This document shows, one piece after another, positions 45,389 through 54,112 of a DNA stretch of 64,000 nucleotides. The position numbers and the translations under genes are program-made. The stretch spans positions 236,627-300,626 of the forward strand of contig NZ_KB898626.1 of the NCBI RefSeq assembly GCF_000377705.1, in the 5' to 3' direction. The first letter of the stretch is position 1, and every line of letters starts with the position of its first letter. The notes beneath the pieces were generated by a model that was not told the DNA's origin, searched no databases, and was given only the letters and a program-made list of their open reading frames with translations. This stretch comes from Salsuginibacillus kocurii DSM 18087 (GTDB lineage Bacteria > Bacillota > Bacilli > Bacillales > Marinococcaceae).

Positions 45389-45428
45389 AAGCCGCCAGGT
45401 AGCACCAACCTGACGGCTTTCTTTTTTA
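45386..45428 (-). terminator. Terminator downstream of the BCCT gene
   Basis: AAAGCCGCCAGGT pairs with ACCTGACGGCTTT with one mismatch; a run of T follows on the minus strand. It overlaps the BCCT stop by a few bases. Confidence 0.85.
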
Positions 45429-46985
45429 ATCCAAGTCTTCTCGGTAAATATAATATTTTTGGCCAAAGGAATTCGGCATATCTTCTTTGACAGCTTTTGT
45501 AAATGAATAAGCAAGCATCGCCATAATAAATATGAGCGGAAAACCGCCGACAATACTGGCGGTTTGCAAAGTTTCAAGCCCGCCAAGGAACATAAGCACT
45601 GCCGATGGTGTAGCGAGTACCACTGCCCAGAATAACCGGTTCCAACGTTCAGGTTCATCGTCAATATACTTTTGGCAAACCGAAGCCAAAATGTAAGAAC
45701 CTGAATCAAAGGTAGTAGCCAAAAAGATAACTGCAAGCAGCACAAAAATGAGAACAAACAACCCACTCAGTGGTACTTGGGCAACCGTACCAATAATGGC
45801 AGCTTCTGGACTTACATTATTCATCGTATCAACCACTGAATATTGCCCGCTAAGCTCGAGGTATAAACCAAAATTCCCGAGTATGCCAAAATACAGTAAA
45901 CAACCAGTGGTTCCATAGATTAGCGTCCCCAAAACCATTTCTCGGATGGAACGGCCTCTTGAGATACGAGCTACGAACAAACCGACAAACGGAGCGTAAA
46001 CAAGCCACCAAGCCCAATAAAAGATTGTCCAATCTTGTGGAAAGCCTGTCTGCTCAAATGGCCCCATATTCCGAAATGGCTCTGACCACATACCCATTCG
46101 GAAGAAATTATCAGCCAACATACCAATGCTGTTCATCATCGTATTACTTAAGAATACGGTTGGACCAACAATAAAGATAAATCCAAGCAGTACAACTGAG
46201 AGCCAAAAGTTCACATTACTTAAGACACGAATGCCACGACGCAGTCCCGTATATGCACTAACTCCAAAAATGGCAGTCGCTATCACTAGAATAACTGCAT
46301 AAACACCCATTCCAGCTTCAATCCCAGTAAAGTGAGTGAATCCTGCACCGATTAATGGTGTTGCCAGGGCCATTGTCGTTCCTGCCCCACCGAGCAGCCC
46401 AAACATAAATAATACGTCTACGACCGTTCCTAACCAGCCGTCGGTATGATGTTTTAAGATTGGCCGGCAAGCCTCGCTCACCTTCAAAACAGGTCGTTTG
46501 CGAACATAAAAGAAATAAGCAATTGGAATAGCTGGCAAGCAGTAAATGGCCCAAGCAATTGGCCCCCAATGAAAGAGACCATAAGTGGTTGCCCACTCTA
46601 TCGCTTCTGTAGAACCGGGCTCAGCTCCAAACGGTGGGTCCTGATAGTAAAAGGCCCACTCTATCGTTCCCCAATACATAATACTTGAGCCAATACCAGC
46701 AGCGAATAACATCGCGGCCCAAGTAATCGTATTAAATTCAGCTTTTGACTCCCTACTACCTAGTACGATACGCCCGTACCTACTAAAGGCAATGTAAAGT
46801 AAAAAGATGAATAACACCATGCCTACTAATAAATAAAGAACACCAAAGTTTCCACTAACCATTTCATTGGCTCCCGTTACCACCGCTTGACCCCAATCTG
46901 GAAACAAAACGAGCGGTAAAGCAACGGCAATCAACAAGACCAAAGCTCCATAAAAAGTTGGCCAATCCATAATTGAACGATTCAT
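45426..46985 (-). CDS. BCCT-family transporter (carnitine/betaine type)
   Basis: A 519-residue transporter with about twelve hydrophobic segments. The signature YWGTIEWAFYY and the substrate-site stretch DWTIFYWAWWLVYAPFVGLF, with clustered Trp residues, place it in the BCCT family. BCCT proteins carry quaternary ammonium compounds. Divergent pairing with a carnitine-to-betaine operon, under the same operator, points to carnitine as substrate; betaine or choline remain possible. The ATG at 46985 follows AAAGGAG; a frame from 47006 is not favoured. Confidence 0.87.
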   Translation of the reverse strand: MNRSIMDWPTFYGALVLLIAVALPLVLFPDWGQAVVTGANEMVSGNFGVLYLLVGMVLFIFLLYIAFSRYGRIVLGSRESKAEFNTITWAAMLFAAGIGSSIMYWGTIEWAFYYQDPPFGAEPGSTEAIEWATTYGLFHWGPIAWAIYCLPAIPIAYFFYVRKRPVLKVSEACRPILKHHTDGWLGTVVDVLFMFGLLGGAGTTMALATPLIGAGFTHFTGIEAGMGVYAVILVIATAIFGVSAYTGLRRGIRVLSNVNFWLSVVLLGFIFIVGPTVFLSNTMMNSIGMLADNFFRMGMWSEPFRNMGPFEQTGFPQDWTIFYWAWWLVYAPFVGLFVARISRGRSIREMVLGTLIYGTTGCLLYFGILGNFGLYLELSGQYSVVDTMNNVSPEAAIIGTVAQVPLSGLFVLIFVLLAVIFLATTFDSGSYILASVCQKYIDDEPERWNRLFWAVVLATPSAVLMFLGGLETLQTASIVGGFPLIFIMAMLAYSFTKAVKEDMPNSFGQKYYIYREDLD

Positions 46986-47084
46986 TGTTATCTCCTTTCT
47001 TAGCACCCTTTATCATGGCCTTCAAAATAAAGGATACATACATGCCCTGAGGATAAATGACTTATTCCTGCAGTGGACATAAAA

Positions 47085-47113
47085 ACTATACCATCCAGAC
47101 GGTTTATGAACAA
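47085..47113 (-). promoter_or_regulatory. BCCT promoter with spacer operator
   Basis: On the minus strand, TTGTTC (47113-47108) and TATAGT (47090-47085) are 17 bp apart. The spacer contains ACCGTCTGGATGG, and the full dyad spans 47090-47103. The same dyad occupies the spacer of the cdhC promoter. Confidence 0.72.
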
Positions 47114-47400
47114 ATTGGTTCTTAACTGGTTGTTTGCCTCTAAATACTCCTTACCTCTGTTTACAGAAAATCAAATGGTTTTTTCTCTTTATATAAGCAA
47201 ACTTCGCACAATTTGACACCTTTCAGTCTTTTTCAACAACTATTGTTAGGATTGGTTTTTTTGACCTTCTTATTTATAGAAAATAATGGAGGTAACCTAT
47301 TGAAAACTACTCTCCTATTTATAAGCTTGTGTGGTTAAGGAAACATTAAAGACTCAAAGTAAGCAAAGATTATTTCCGGTATTTTTTTCAGAATAGAGTA

Positions 47401-47416
47401 CGTTTCATGTGAAACA
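47401..47416. other. Weak parS-like palindrome
   Basis: CGTTTCATGTGAAACA differs from parS at two positions, including one in the central CACGTG. It lies just upstream of the cdhC promoter. Binding is doubtful. Confidence 0.3.
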
Positions 47417-47429
47417 ATGTATAATGAGT

Positions 47430-47458
47430 TTGATATTATACCGTCTGGATGGTACAGT
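47430..47458 (+). promoter_or_regulatory. cdhC operon promoter with spacer operator
   Basis: TTGATA (47430-47435) and TACAGT (47453-47458) are 17 bp apart with ACCGTCTGGATGGT at 47440-47453 in the spacer and overlapping the -10 box. The TetR regulator at the end of the operon is the likeliest repressor. Confidence 0.72.
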
Positions 47459-47503
47459 AAAAATAATTTCAGTTATTAGTAAATGTTCGAAGGAGGAAAA
47501 AAT

Positions 47504-48394
47504 TTGAGAAATAAAGTAATCATAACAAGCGCGCTTACAGGCGCAGGAGAGACAACAAAAAAGAACGCCAATGTCCCTGTCACTCCCCAAGAAATTGCCG
47601 ATGATGCCATTGCGGCAGCACGGGCAGGGGCAACCGTTGCCCATATCCACGTACGCGATCCTGAAACAGGAGAAGTTAGTCATGATCCAGCTCTTTTTGG
47701 CGAAGTCGTGGAACGGGTACGCGAAAAAGACCAAGATGTAGTTTTAAATATGACTGCTGGCGGGGGTGGTGATTGGGTGCCTTCTCCTGAAGACCCAACC
47801 CGAGGCGGCCCCGGAACAGATATTCAAACTCCGGCTGAGCGCCACGAACCCGTGGGTTTATATAAGCCTGAAATATGCACGCTAGACTGCGGTAGTTTGA
47901 ACTTTGGCGAAAGTGTATATTTAAATCCAGCTGATTGGCTGATCGAACAAGCACAGCTCGTACAGAAAAGCGGAGTAAAACCAGAACTTGAATGTTTTGA
48001 TACTGGCCAGATCCGCTTAGCCAATCATTTGATTAACGAAGGGTATATTAACGGCACTCCTCTATTTCAATTTTGCCTTGGCATCCCTTGGGGCGCAGAC
48101 GCCGATACAGAAACCATGCAACTCATGAAAAGCAAAATACCAGAGCAGGCAGAATGGGCAGCCTTTGGCATCGGACGCTTGCAAATCCCCATGGCCGTAC
48201 AATCAGCATTACTCGGAGGCCATGTACGTGTTGGTTTAGAAGACAATTTATATCTTGAAAAAGGGGTCAAAGCCTCCAATGAAGCTTTAGTTGATAAAGT
48301 GGTTAACATTCTTCAGCAGCTCGGTATTGAACCGATGACTCCAGCTGAAGCAAGGACGGAACTTGATTTATACGACCCTCATGCGAAAGGTTGA
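47504..48394 (+). CDS. cdhC: Dehydrocarnitine cleavage enzyme (BKACE family)
   Basis: A 296-residue Zn-dependent beta-keto acid cleavage enzyme. It has VAHIHVRDPETGE with metal-binding His residues, NMTAGGGGDW and PELECFDTGQI. With acetyl-CoA it would turn 3-dehydrocarnitine into betainyl-CoA and acetoacetate. The gene order BKACE, carnitine dehydrogenase, thioesterase equals the cdhCAB order of Pseudomonas. The start is a TTG at 47504 with AAGGAGG upstream; the frame starting at 47483 reads through that site. It is divergent from the BCCT transporter. Confidence 0.85.
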   Translation: MRNKVIITSALTGAGETTKKNANVPVTPQEIADDAIAAARAGATVAHIHVRDPETGEVSHDPALFGEVVERVREKDQDVVLNMTAGGGGDWVPSPEDPTRGGPGTDIQTPAERHEPVGLYKPEICTLDCGSLNFGESVYLNPADWLIEQAQLVQKSGVKPELECFDTGQIRLANHLINEGYINGTPLFQFCLGIPWGADADTETMQLMKSKIPEQAEWAAFGIGRLQIPMAVQSALLGGHVRVGLEDNLYLEKGVKASNEALVDKVVNILQQLGIEPMTPAEARTELDLYDPHAKG

Positions 48395-48400
48395 TTTTTA

Positions 48401-49360
48401 ATGAGGAACTCCTCTTCCCACCATATAGCTGTAATTGGCACTGGCGTAATTGGGAACGGTTGGATAGCTCGCTGTTTAGCTAACGGCTATGATGTGCGGG
48501 CATTTGACCCAGCGCCTGGTGCAGAAGAAAAAATGTTTGAGAATGTTAAACGAGCATGGCCTTATTTAGAACAACAGATGGCTCCTGAGGCATCTGTCAA
48601 TCGATTGACATTTGTAGATACAATTGAAGAAGCCGTACAGGGAGCTTCTCTGATTCAAGAAAATGTTCCAGAACGCGAACCACTTAAACGGCAGGTGCTT
48701 GCCGAAATAGACCAGGCAGCTGATCAAGAAGCCATCATAGCTTCCAGCACTTCAGGCTTAAAACCGAGCATCTTGCAGGCAGATTGTTCGCATCCGGAGC
48801 GGGTGGTCGTAGCGCATCCTTTTAACCCTGTATATTTGCTTCCACTCGTAGAAGTTGTAGGTGGAGAGAAAACATCCGAGGTCTCCATCGAAGCAGCTGC
48901 TGACTTTTACCGGTCCTTGGATATGAAACCTCTTATTGTGCGTAAAGAAATCGAAGGCCACATTGCTGACCGTTTAATCGAAGCATTGTGGCGGGAGTCG
49001 CTCCACCTGGTCAATGACGGCATCGCCACGACCGAAGAAGTAGATGCTGCTTTTATATACGGAGCTGGCATGCGCTACGCGCTAATGGGCCCCTTCTTAA
49101 CCTTCCACCTCGCAGGTGGCGATGAAGGCATGCGCCATATGCTCCAACAGTTTGGTCCAGCTTTGGAACTGCCCTGGACTAAACTACAAGCTCCAGAACT
49201 AACAGATGAATTAGCAGAACAAGTCATTACAGGCTGTGAAAGTCAATCGGAAGGGTTTCGGATAAGCGAGTTAGAAGACCGGAGGGATGAATTTTTGTTA
49301 CGTTTAAATGAGTTATTAGAAGAATTCTGGCCTGGTGCTAACTTGAATGGAAAACTGTAA
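48401..49360 (+). CDS. cdhA: L-carnitine dehydrogenase
   Basis: A 319-residue NAD-dependent 3-hydroxyacyl-CoA-dehydrogenase-fold enzyme. The NAD site is VIGTGVIGNGWIARC (residues 11-25), with the catalytic region HPFNPVYLLPLVEVVGG (about 137-153). The Tyr/Leu-rich HPFNPVYLLPL form is typical of carnitine dehydrogenase, as opposed to ordinary 3-hydroxybutyryl-CoA dehydrogenase (HFFNPxxxMxLVE). It oxidises L-carnitine to 3-dehydrocarnitine. It begins 6 bp after the cdhC stop with a weak AAAGG site, suggesting coupling. Confidence 0.87.
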   Translation: MRNSSSHHIAVIGTGVIGNGWIARCLANGYDVRAFDPAPGAEEKMFENVKRAWPYLEQQMAPEASVNRLTFVDTIEEAVQGASLIQENVPEREPLKRQVLAEIDQAADQEAIIASSTSGLKPSILQADCSHPERVVVAHPFNPVYLLPLVEVVGGEKTSEVSIEAAADFYRSLDMKPLIVRKEIEGHIADRLIEALWRESLHLVNDGIATTEEVDAAFIYGAGMRYALMGPFLTFHLAGGDEGMRHMLQQFGPALELPWTKLQAPELTDELAEQVITGCESQSEGFRISELEDRRDEFLLRLNELLEEFWPGANLNGKL

Positions 49361-49383
49361 GCTCAAGGAGGTGAAGATGCCCT

Positions 49384-49851
49384 ATGCAATCATTTCTTTA
49401 TGAAGATTATGTACGCACGGAGTGGGTGGATTATAATAAACACATGAACGATGCTGCTTATGCTACAGCGTTCAGCTTAGCTGGAGAACAGCTGCTAGAA
49501 GACATTGGTCTGAATGAAGAAGGACGAAACCGGCATCACTATACGATTTTCACCTTAGAAAGCCATATTGTCTATTTAAAAGAGGCACATGAGCATGAGC
49601 GACTGCTGGCTGATGTGCAATGGATAGATACCGATGAAAAACGACTGCATTTATTTTATACTTTATACAATGAAGAAAAAGAACGCATTGCGGTATGTGA
49701 ACAAATGTTGATGGGAATGAGTCAGGAAACGAACCGGCCGGCTCCCTTTCCGGAAGACATACAACAAGCTATCACCGCCAAAGCTAGACAAGACCAAGAT
49801 AAACCTGTTCCAAAAGAAGTGGGTAGAACAATTGGTATAAAGAAAAAGTAA
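49384..49851 (+). CDS. cdhB: Betainyl-CoA thioesterase (hot-dog fold)
   Basis: A 155-residue 4-hydroxybenzoyl-CoA-thioesterase-like protein. It starts with VRTEWVDYNKHMNDAAYATAF, the family's Asp/Asn-His active-site region, and has an extended FTLESHIVYLKEAHE strand. In the carnitine pathway it hydrolyses betainyl-CoA to glycine betaine. AAGGAGG lies 12 bases before the ATG, a long spacing; an ATG at 49377 is out of frame and stops early. It follows cdhA closely in the same operon. Confidence 0.83.
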   Translation: MQSFLYEDYVRTEWVDYNKHMNDAAYATAFSLAGEQLLEDIGLNEEGRNRHHYTIFTLESHIVYLKEAHEHERLLADVQWIDTDEKRLHLFYTLYNEEKERIAVCEQMLMGMSQETNRPAPFPEDIQQAITAKARQDQDKPVPKEVGRTIGIKKK

Positions 49852-49879
49852 ACATTTCATAAGTAATTGAGGGATTTCT

Positions 49880-50437
49880 ATGCCTAAACCATCGAAAAAA
49901 CCAGTTATCCTTCGGGCCGCCGCCCAGGTGGTTCAAGAACGTGGTGTGTTACATCTTACCTTGGAGGCTGTAGCTGAAAAAGCCGGGATAAGTAAAGGCG
50001 GACTTCTTTATCATTTCCCTAGCAAAGAAGCCCTTGTAGAAGGGATGGTCCACCACATTTCAGAAACCTATCAAACAGAAACTGCTAAATATGTAAGCGA
50101 AGATGAACATGAACAAGGAAAATGGACAAGAGCTTATATTTCTGAAACATTCAGACAAAGCACAGAGGAAAAAGATATGAATGCCGGAATGCTTGCAGCC
50201 GTAGGAATAAATCCTGAATTAATGGCACCTATTCAAGAGGCCTATCAAAAATGGCGAGAGCGTATTGAAACAGATGGCTTAAACAAAACGGATGCTACGA
50301 TTGCTTTACTCGCTGCCGATGGCCTTTGGTTATCTCAGTTATTTGGGCTTGCCCCCTTAGATGAGGATGAGCGTGAAGAAGTTTTTCGTAGGCTGATGGA
50401 ACAAACTCTCTCTTCTGAACATGAAAAAACGGAATAA
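49880..50437 (+). CDS. TetR-family regulator of the carnitine operon
   Basis: A 185-residue TetR repressor. The helix-turn-helix is in TLEAVAEKAGISKGGLLYHF (about residues 26-45), and the C-terminal domain resembles TetR_C-type ligand domains. It is the last gene of cdhCAB, 28 bp after cdhB. The dyad ACCGTCTGGATGGT in both the operon and transporter promoters is its most likely target, giving autoregulation. Ligand could be carnitine, betainyl-CoA or betaine; this is inference. Confidence 0.83.
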   Translation: MPKPSKKPVILRAAAQVVQERGVLHLTLEAVAEKAGISKGGLLYHFPSKEALVEGMVHHISETYQTETAKYVSEDEHEQGKWTRAYISETFRQSTEEKDMNAGMLAAVGINPELMAPIQEAYQKWRERIETDGLNKTDATIALLAADGLWLSQLFGLAPLDEDEREEVFRRLMEQTLSSEHEKTE

Positions 50438-50459
50438 TCTCTTTCTGCTCCTCTGCATG

Positions 50460-50503
50460 AAAACACCCCCATATTCTTCACCTAGAATGTGGGGGTGTTT
50501 TTA
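50460..50503. terminator. Bidirectional terminator after the carnitine operon
   Basis: AAACACCCCCATATTC pairs with GAATGTGGGGGTGTTT (one G-U pair), with TTTT on both sides. Confidence 0.92.
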
Positions 50504-50555
50504 ACTCACTTTCTCATTTTCTGCATATTTCGCCTTCATTTTATAAACCTATCTC

Positions 50556-50735
50556 CTATATGGTTACGGCCTCGTATCCATAACTTTCAATCTTAGGAAA
50601 ATTCTCCTCATCAATAACCCAATATATATCTTCCTGGTCTTTCACTACCATTTGATCAACTTTTCGCTCTTCTTGAGCTTCTTCTAATGATTGAAATTTA
50701 CGAGCTGGGATCTGTAGTTCTCCAATAATAATCAT
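50556..50735 (-). CDS. Small hypothetical protein, 59 residues
   Basis: A 59-residue frame starting MIIIGELQIPARKFQSLEEA and ending SYGYEAVTI. A GGAGGTGATCACTA site precedes the ATG. It is acidic, has a short basic/hydrophobic start and no Cys pair or membrane segment. I do not recognise a family. It lies 92 bp downstream of the exonuclease gene on the same strand and may end that operon. Confidence 0.6.
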   Translation of the reverse strand: MIIIGELQIPARKFQSLEEAQEERKVDQMVVKDQEDIYWVIDEENFPKIESYGYEAVTI

Positions 50736-50827
50736 TAGTGATCACCTCCATCTAACGTGAAAGTTTCCCACTTTTTCTTATCCTTAAACAAGCCTCACTT
50801 ATTTTATAAAAATTCCTCCTTTTGTCA

Positions 50828-51556
50828 TTATCGATTTCCGTATTTATTTTTAGGAATAGTGCTTGCGACGTGATAAACATCTGCTAACGTTTTATATCCG
50901 TTAAATTGTAAAGCCTCAATAGCACTTACCCAGATTTTTGCAGCCATCACCGCATCATGTAAAGCATGGTGGCGGCCAGAAATGTCTATATCAAAAAACT
51001 CACACCACTCATCCAAAGATAAACAATTAGAATCTGGGGCTAATATACGAGTAACAATGGATGTATCGAGCAACCTGTGCAGAAATGGCGCTCCTAATTC
51101 AAATCGAGCCATATGACCTAAAAATGCTTTTTCATGAGCTGCATGATGAGCCACTAATATGTCAGTGTTGGAAAACTGAAAAAAACGAGTAAGGGCTTCC
51201 TTTAGTGATGATCCGTCTTCAAGTTCCTCTGCCGTTAAACCGGTTAGCATTTTAATTTCTTCAGTTAATGCTTCCGGAACCCGGATACAAGTGTAATAAC
51301 TTGAATCTTCGAACAGTTCTGCGCCAATGGTTTTCACCGCTCCTATTGATAAAATTTGATCGCCTTGATTCGGATAAAAACCTGTCGTTTCCAGGTCCAC
51401 TACTGTCACTCTTAATTGATGCAAGGGTGTATCAAGCGATTGTTCACGAGCTACGTCTTTTTGCAGCTGCCTATACCAGGAGATCTGTTGTAATTGCTCT
51501 GAGGATTTTGAGCTGGCCGTCGTTTGCTGAACCCACGAATAAAGGCGTTGTAACAC
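50828..51556 (-). CDS. DEDDh 3'-5' exonuclease (DnaQ/epsilon-like)
   Basis: A 242-residue RNase T/DnaQ-fold exonuclease. Motif ExoI is VTVVDLETTGFYP (Asp/Glu), ExoII has NTDILVAHHAAHEKAF, and ExoIII is HHALHDAVMA with the His and Asp of the DEDDh class. It has no polymerase or GIY-YIG part. The GTG start overlaps the stop of the upstream nucleotidyltransferase gene (TAGTG), so translation is coupled. Role unknown: it could trim nucleic acid or hydrolyse a nucleotide product of the partner enzyme. Confidence 0.82.
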   Translation of the reverse strand: MLQRLYSWVQQTTASSKSSEQLQQISWYRQLQKDVAREQSLDTPLHQLRVTVVDLETTGFYPNQGDQILSIGAVKTIGAELFEDSSYYTCIRVPEALTEEIKMLTGLTAEELEDGSSLKEALTRFFQFSNTDILVAHHAAHEKAFLGHMARFELGAPFLHRLLDTSIVTRILAPDSNCLSLDEWCEFFDIDISGRHHALHDAVMAAKIWVSAIEALQFNGYKTLADVYHVASTIPKNKYGNR

Positions 51557-52545
51557 TAATGCCTACCTCCTCTTTCTAACGAGCGTTTCATATGAAGAAA
51601 GAAGGCCCGGCCAATTTTCAAAGCCTGCTTCAGTTGATGTTTTTCTTCTGTTGTGAGCTTAGTCAGCGCAAGAAAATGTCCTTGCTCTACAGAATTGACT
51701 TCTGAACTTGTACGCCAAGCAAGCAGCAACTGAAAAAACTCCGCCAGCCTGCTCCACTCTCGATTTTTCTCTTCAAAACGACTTAGGCGTTCAAAGGTGC
51801 TTACATTCTCCCAGCCGTAATACAAAGCAGCAAGCCTCGCTCCATTTACATATGGAAACAAGCCCTGGGTTTTTAAATTGATAGAACCTGAAAAAGGTCC
51901 TTTTGGCACCGGAAGCAATTGACCAAATATATTCGTTCCTTTAGGGGGGACTGCCATATGGCTGGCTATTCGTTTAAGAACTTGCCGAGACACTTGACTT
52001 GTTGAAAAAAAAGACCTTGTCAGCTCTTCCATATGGATACCTTTTGCCACTAAAGTTCTTGCATCTGCAAGTAAAAATATATAACGTACATCTTCCCATG
52101 ATTCACAGGCCAGCCACTGATTAAATTGCTTTCTCCAAGCTTCTTCTTCCTTACAGAACATTGAATTGGCCGCCATAATTCCTCCTTCACACCAGTCATA
52201 ACCGATCAAGTCTAAGGAATTCGATATTTTATACCCGAGAGATAAAAAGTAGTCGTCTGCGCCTTCAGCATTTTTATAAATTAACCCATGGTCCTGGTCG
52301 CTAACAAAACCTTGTTCTCCCCGGGCGGCACTGCCTAATAGAAAGAAAGCAAAAGGAGCTGGGGGCTGCCCTCGCTCCTTTTGCATTTCTTCAAGTGATA
52401 GATAAACCGTCTCACGTATCCACTTATCATGATATTCTTCCATCTCTCGTGGAGATCGTTCCAAGCGAGGAAGCATTTGTCTGCGCTCACTTCGAATGTC
52501 CTGATAAGTCGTAAACATGGACAAGTTATGCTCGGATGAATTCAA
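51556..52545 (-). CDS. DUF294 nucleotidyltransferase-like protein
   Basis: A 329-residue protein with an NTase fold: FFLLGSAARGEQGFVSDQD (about residues 69-87) gives the GS...D-x-D metal site, as in GlnD. A C-terminal DUF294_C helical region follows. It lacks the CBS or cyclic-nucleotide domains that often precede this module. It follows amtB by 3 bp and overlaps the exonuclease start, so the three form one operon. By analogy with GlnD it may modify a protein, but there is no PII gene here to act on. Confidence 0.8.
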   Translation of the reverse strand: MNSSEHNLSMFTTYQDIRSERRQMLPRLERSPREMEEYHDKWIRETVYLSLEEMQKERGQPPAPFAFFLLGSAARGEQGFVSDQDHGLIYKNAEGADDYFLSLGYKISNSLDLIGYDWCEGGIMAANSMFCKEEEAWRKQFNQWLACESWEDVRYIFLLADARTLVAKGIHMEELTRSFFSTSQVSRQVLKRIASHMAVPPKGTNIFGQLLPVPKGPFSGSINLKTQGLFPYVNGARLAALYYGWENVSTFERLSRFEEKNREWSRLAEFFQLLLAWRTSSEVNSVEQGHFLALTKLTTEEKHQLKQALKIGRAFFLHMKRSLERGGRH

Positions 52546-52548
52546 ACT

Positions 52549-53832
52549 TTAAGCTCCTCTGCGGTCTTCAGAAGTTACCGAAGTGCCGCTTAAGCTTTCA
52601 GGATAACCATAGCTTCCGTGTTCACTCATATCAAGACCCATCAACTCTTCTTCTTCAGATACACGCAATCCTCCAGTTAATGCTCCGGTTACTTTCAGTA
52701 ATACATAAGAAGCAATAAAAGCGAAAAGACCGCAAGCAACCACACTGATTGTTTGGACCCCTAGCTGTTCAAATCCGCCTCCGTAGAACAAGCCTGCCTG
52801 GCCGCCATTCATTTCAGCTAATGCAGGTGTAGCGAAGAAACCAGTGGATAACGTACCCCATACACCAGCTACACCGTGAACAGAAAGAGCGAAAATTGGG
52901 TCGTCAATTTTATTTTTTTCAAAGAACTTCATGCTGAAGAATACGATCAGTCCACCAATTAAACCGATAATTACTGCTGCCCAAGGGGCGACAAAGGCAC
53001 AAGATGCAGTAATCGCAACTAAACCAGCAAGTGCTCCGTTTAGCATCGTTGGTACATCAGATTTTCCAAGTACAGCCCAAGCAATTAAGAGTGCAGCAAT
53101 GGCCCCTGCAGCTGCTCCAAGCTGGGTATTTAACGCCACATAACCGAAGAAAGCATCATCTACCCCTAATGTACTACCGGCGTTAAATCCGAACCAGCCG
53201 ACCCATAAAATTAATACACCTAGTGCTGTATAAACTTGATTATGCCCCGCCAAATCATTAGCTGAGCCATCTTTATTAAATTTACCAAGACGAGGTCTTA
53301 ACAGAATGGTAGCGGCTAATGCTGCCATGGCACCTGTTAAGTGAACGACCGTAGAACCGGCAAAGTCTTGTTTGCCTAGTTCACCAATCCAGCCTGCTCC
53401 CCAAATCCAGTGAGCGACAAACGGATACACAAAGGCTGAAAAGAGCACGGCAAAAATAAGATAAACAGAAATTTTCGCTCGTTCAGCAAACCCACCAAAA
53501 GCAATAGTCAGGGCAATTGCCGCAAACGCTAATTGGAAAATAAAATCTACTGAGCCAGCTAAGCCATCAACTTCCGTTGTAAAATCACCAAAGAAAAAGT
53601 CCGAAACTCCTAAAAACCCACCTGCGCTAGAGCCATAAATAAATCCGTAGCCCACGGCCCAAAAAACGATTGAAGCAATTCCAAGCGTAAATACCGTCTT
53701 ACCAGCAACATGTCCAGCGTTTTTCATTCGTGTTGAGCCGGCTTCAAGTAAAATAAAGCCACCCTGCATAAGAATAACTAAAATAAAAGCAAACATGATC
53801 CAAACGTTGTTCATTAAATACATCGGGTCCAA
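52549..53832 (-). CDS. amtB: Ammonium transporter
   Basis: A 427-residue Amt/Rh channel with eleven hydrophobic segments. It includes the conserved NAGHVAGK (about residue 38), FAERAKISVY, GALAGLVAITASCAFV and the paired-His stretch HGVAGVWGTLSTG. The TTG start at 53832 is chosen because GGGGAGAG precedes it and the homologous start is near the first helix (MDPMYLMNNVWIM); an ATG at 53886 is possible. No glnK follows, unusual for amtB. Instead a DUF294 nucleotidyltransferase and an exonuclease share the operon. Confidence 0.93.
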   Translation of the reverse strand: MDPMYLMNNVWIMFAFILVILMQGGFILLEAGSTRMKNAGHVAGKTVFTLGIASIVFWAVGYGFIYGSSAGGFLGVSDFFFGDFTTEVDGLAGSVDFIFQLAFAAIALTIAFGGFAERAKISVYLIFAVLFSAFVYPFVAHWIWGAGWIGELGKQDFAGSTVVHLTGAMAALAATILLRPRLGKFNKDGSANDLAGHNQVYTALGVLILWVGWFGFNAGSTLGVDDAFFGYVALNTQLGAAAGAIAALLIAWAVLGKSDVPTMLNGALAGLVAITASCAFVAPWAAVIIGLIGGLIVFFSMKFFEKNKIDDPIFALSVHGVAGVWGTLSTGFFATPALAEMNGGQAGLFYGGGFEQLGVQTISVVACGLFAFIASYVLLKVTGALTGGLRVSEEEELMGLDMSEHGSYGYPESLSGTSVTSEDRRGA

Positions 53833-54052
53833 AGTATCTCTCCCCTTCCCTTTTTCCAGTTTTTTTCTGACTGGTTCTATCTTCATTTTAAGGATATTAA
53901 AGCAACAATCTACAAATTTGTTAGATAACCTAACACGATTTTTGTTTATTTTCTGAATTTTCCACCGTTGCTGAGAGCGGTTACATGGCTGTCTTGTCTT
54001 TAACAGAGGTGTGTAAGGATCTATTTCTTCTTACATGGGGTTATAAAGCGAA

Positions 54053-54097
54053 AAAAAGGAAGGTCCAACTTCTCCGCTTGGACCTTCCTTTTCTTTA
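54053..54097 (-). terminator. Terminator downstream of the aldo/keto reductase
   Basis: AAAGGAAGGTCCAA pairs with TTGGACCTTCCTTT; T-rich on the minus strand. The 53833-54052 gap has no gene. Confidence 0.9.
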
Positions 54098-54112
54098 TTA
54101 ATGTTATAAAAA

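Noticed and set aside
47401-47416. parS site in the carnitine promoter region
   Set aside because: Two mismatches, one in the central CACGTG; kept only as a weak feature.
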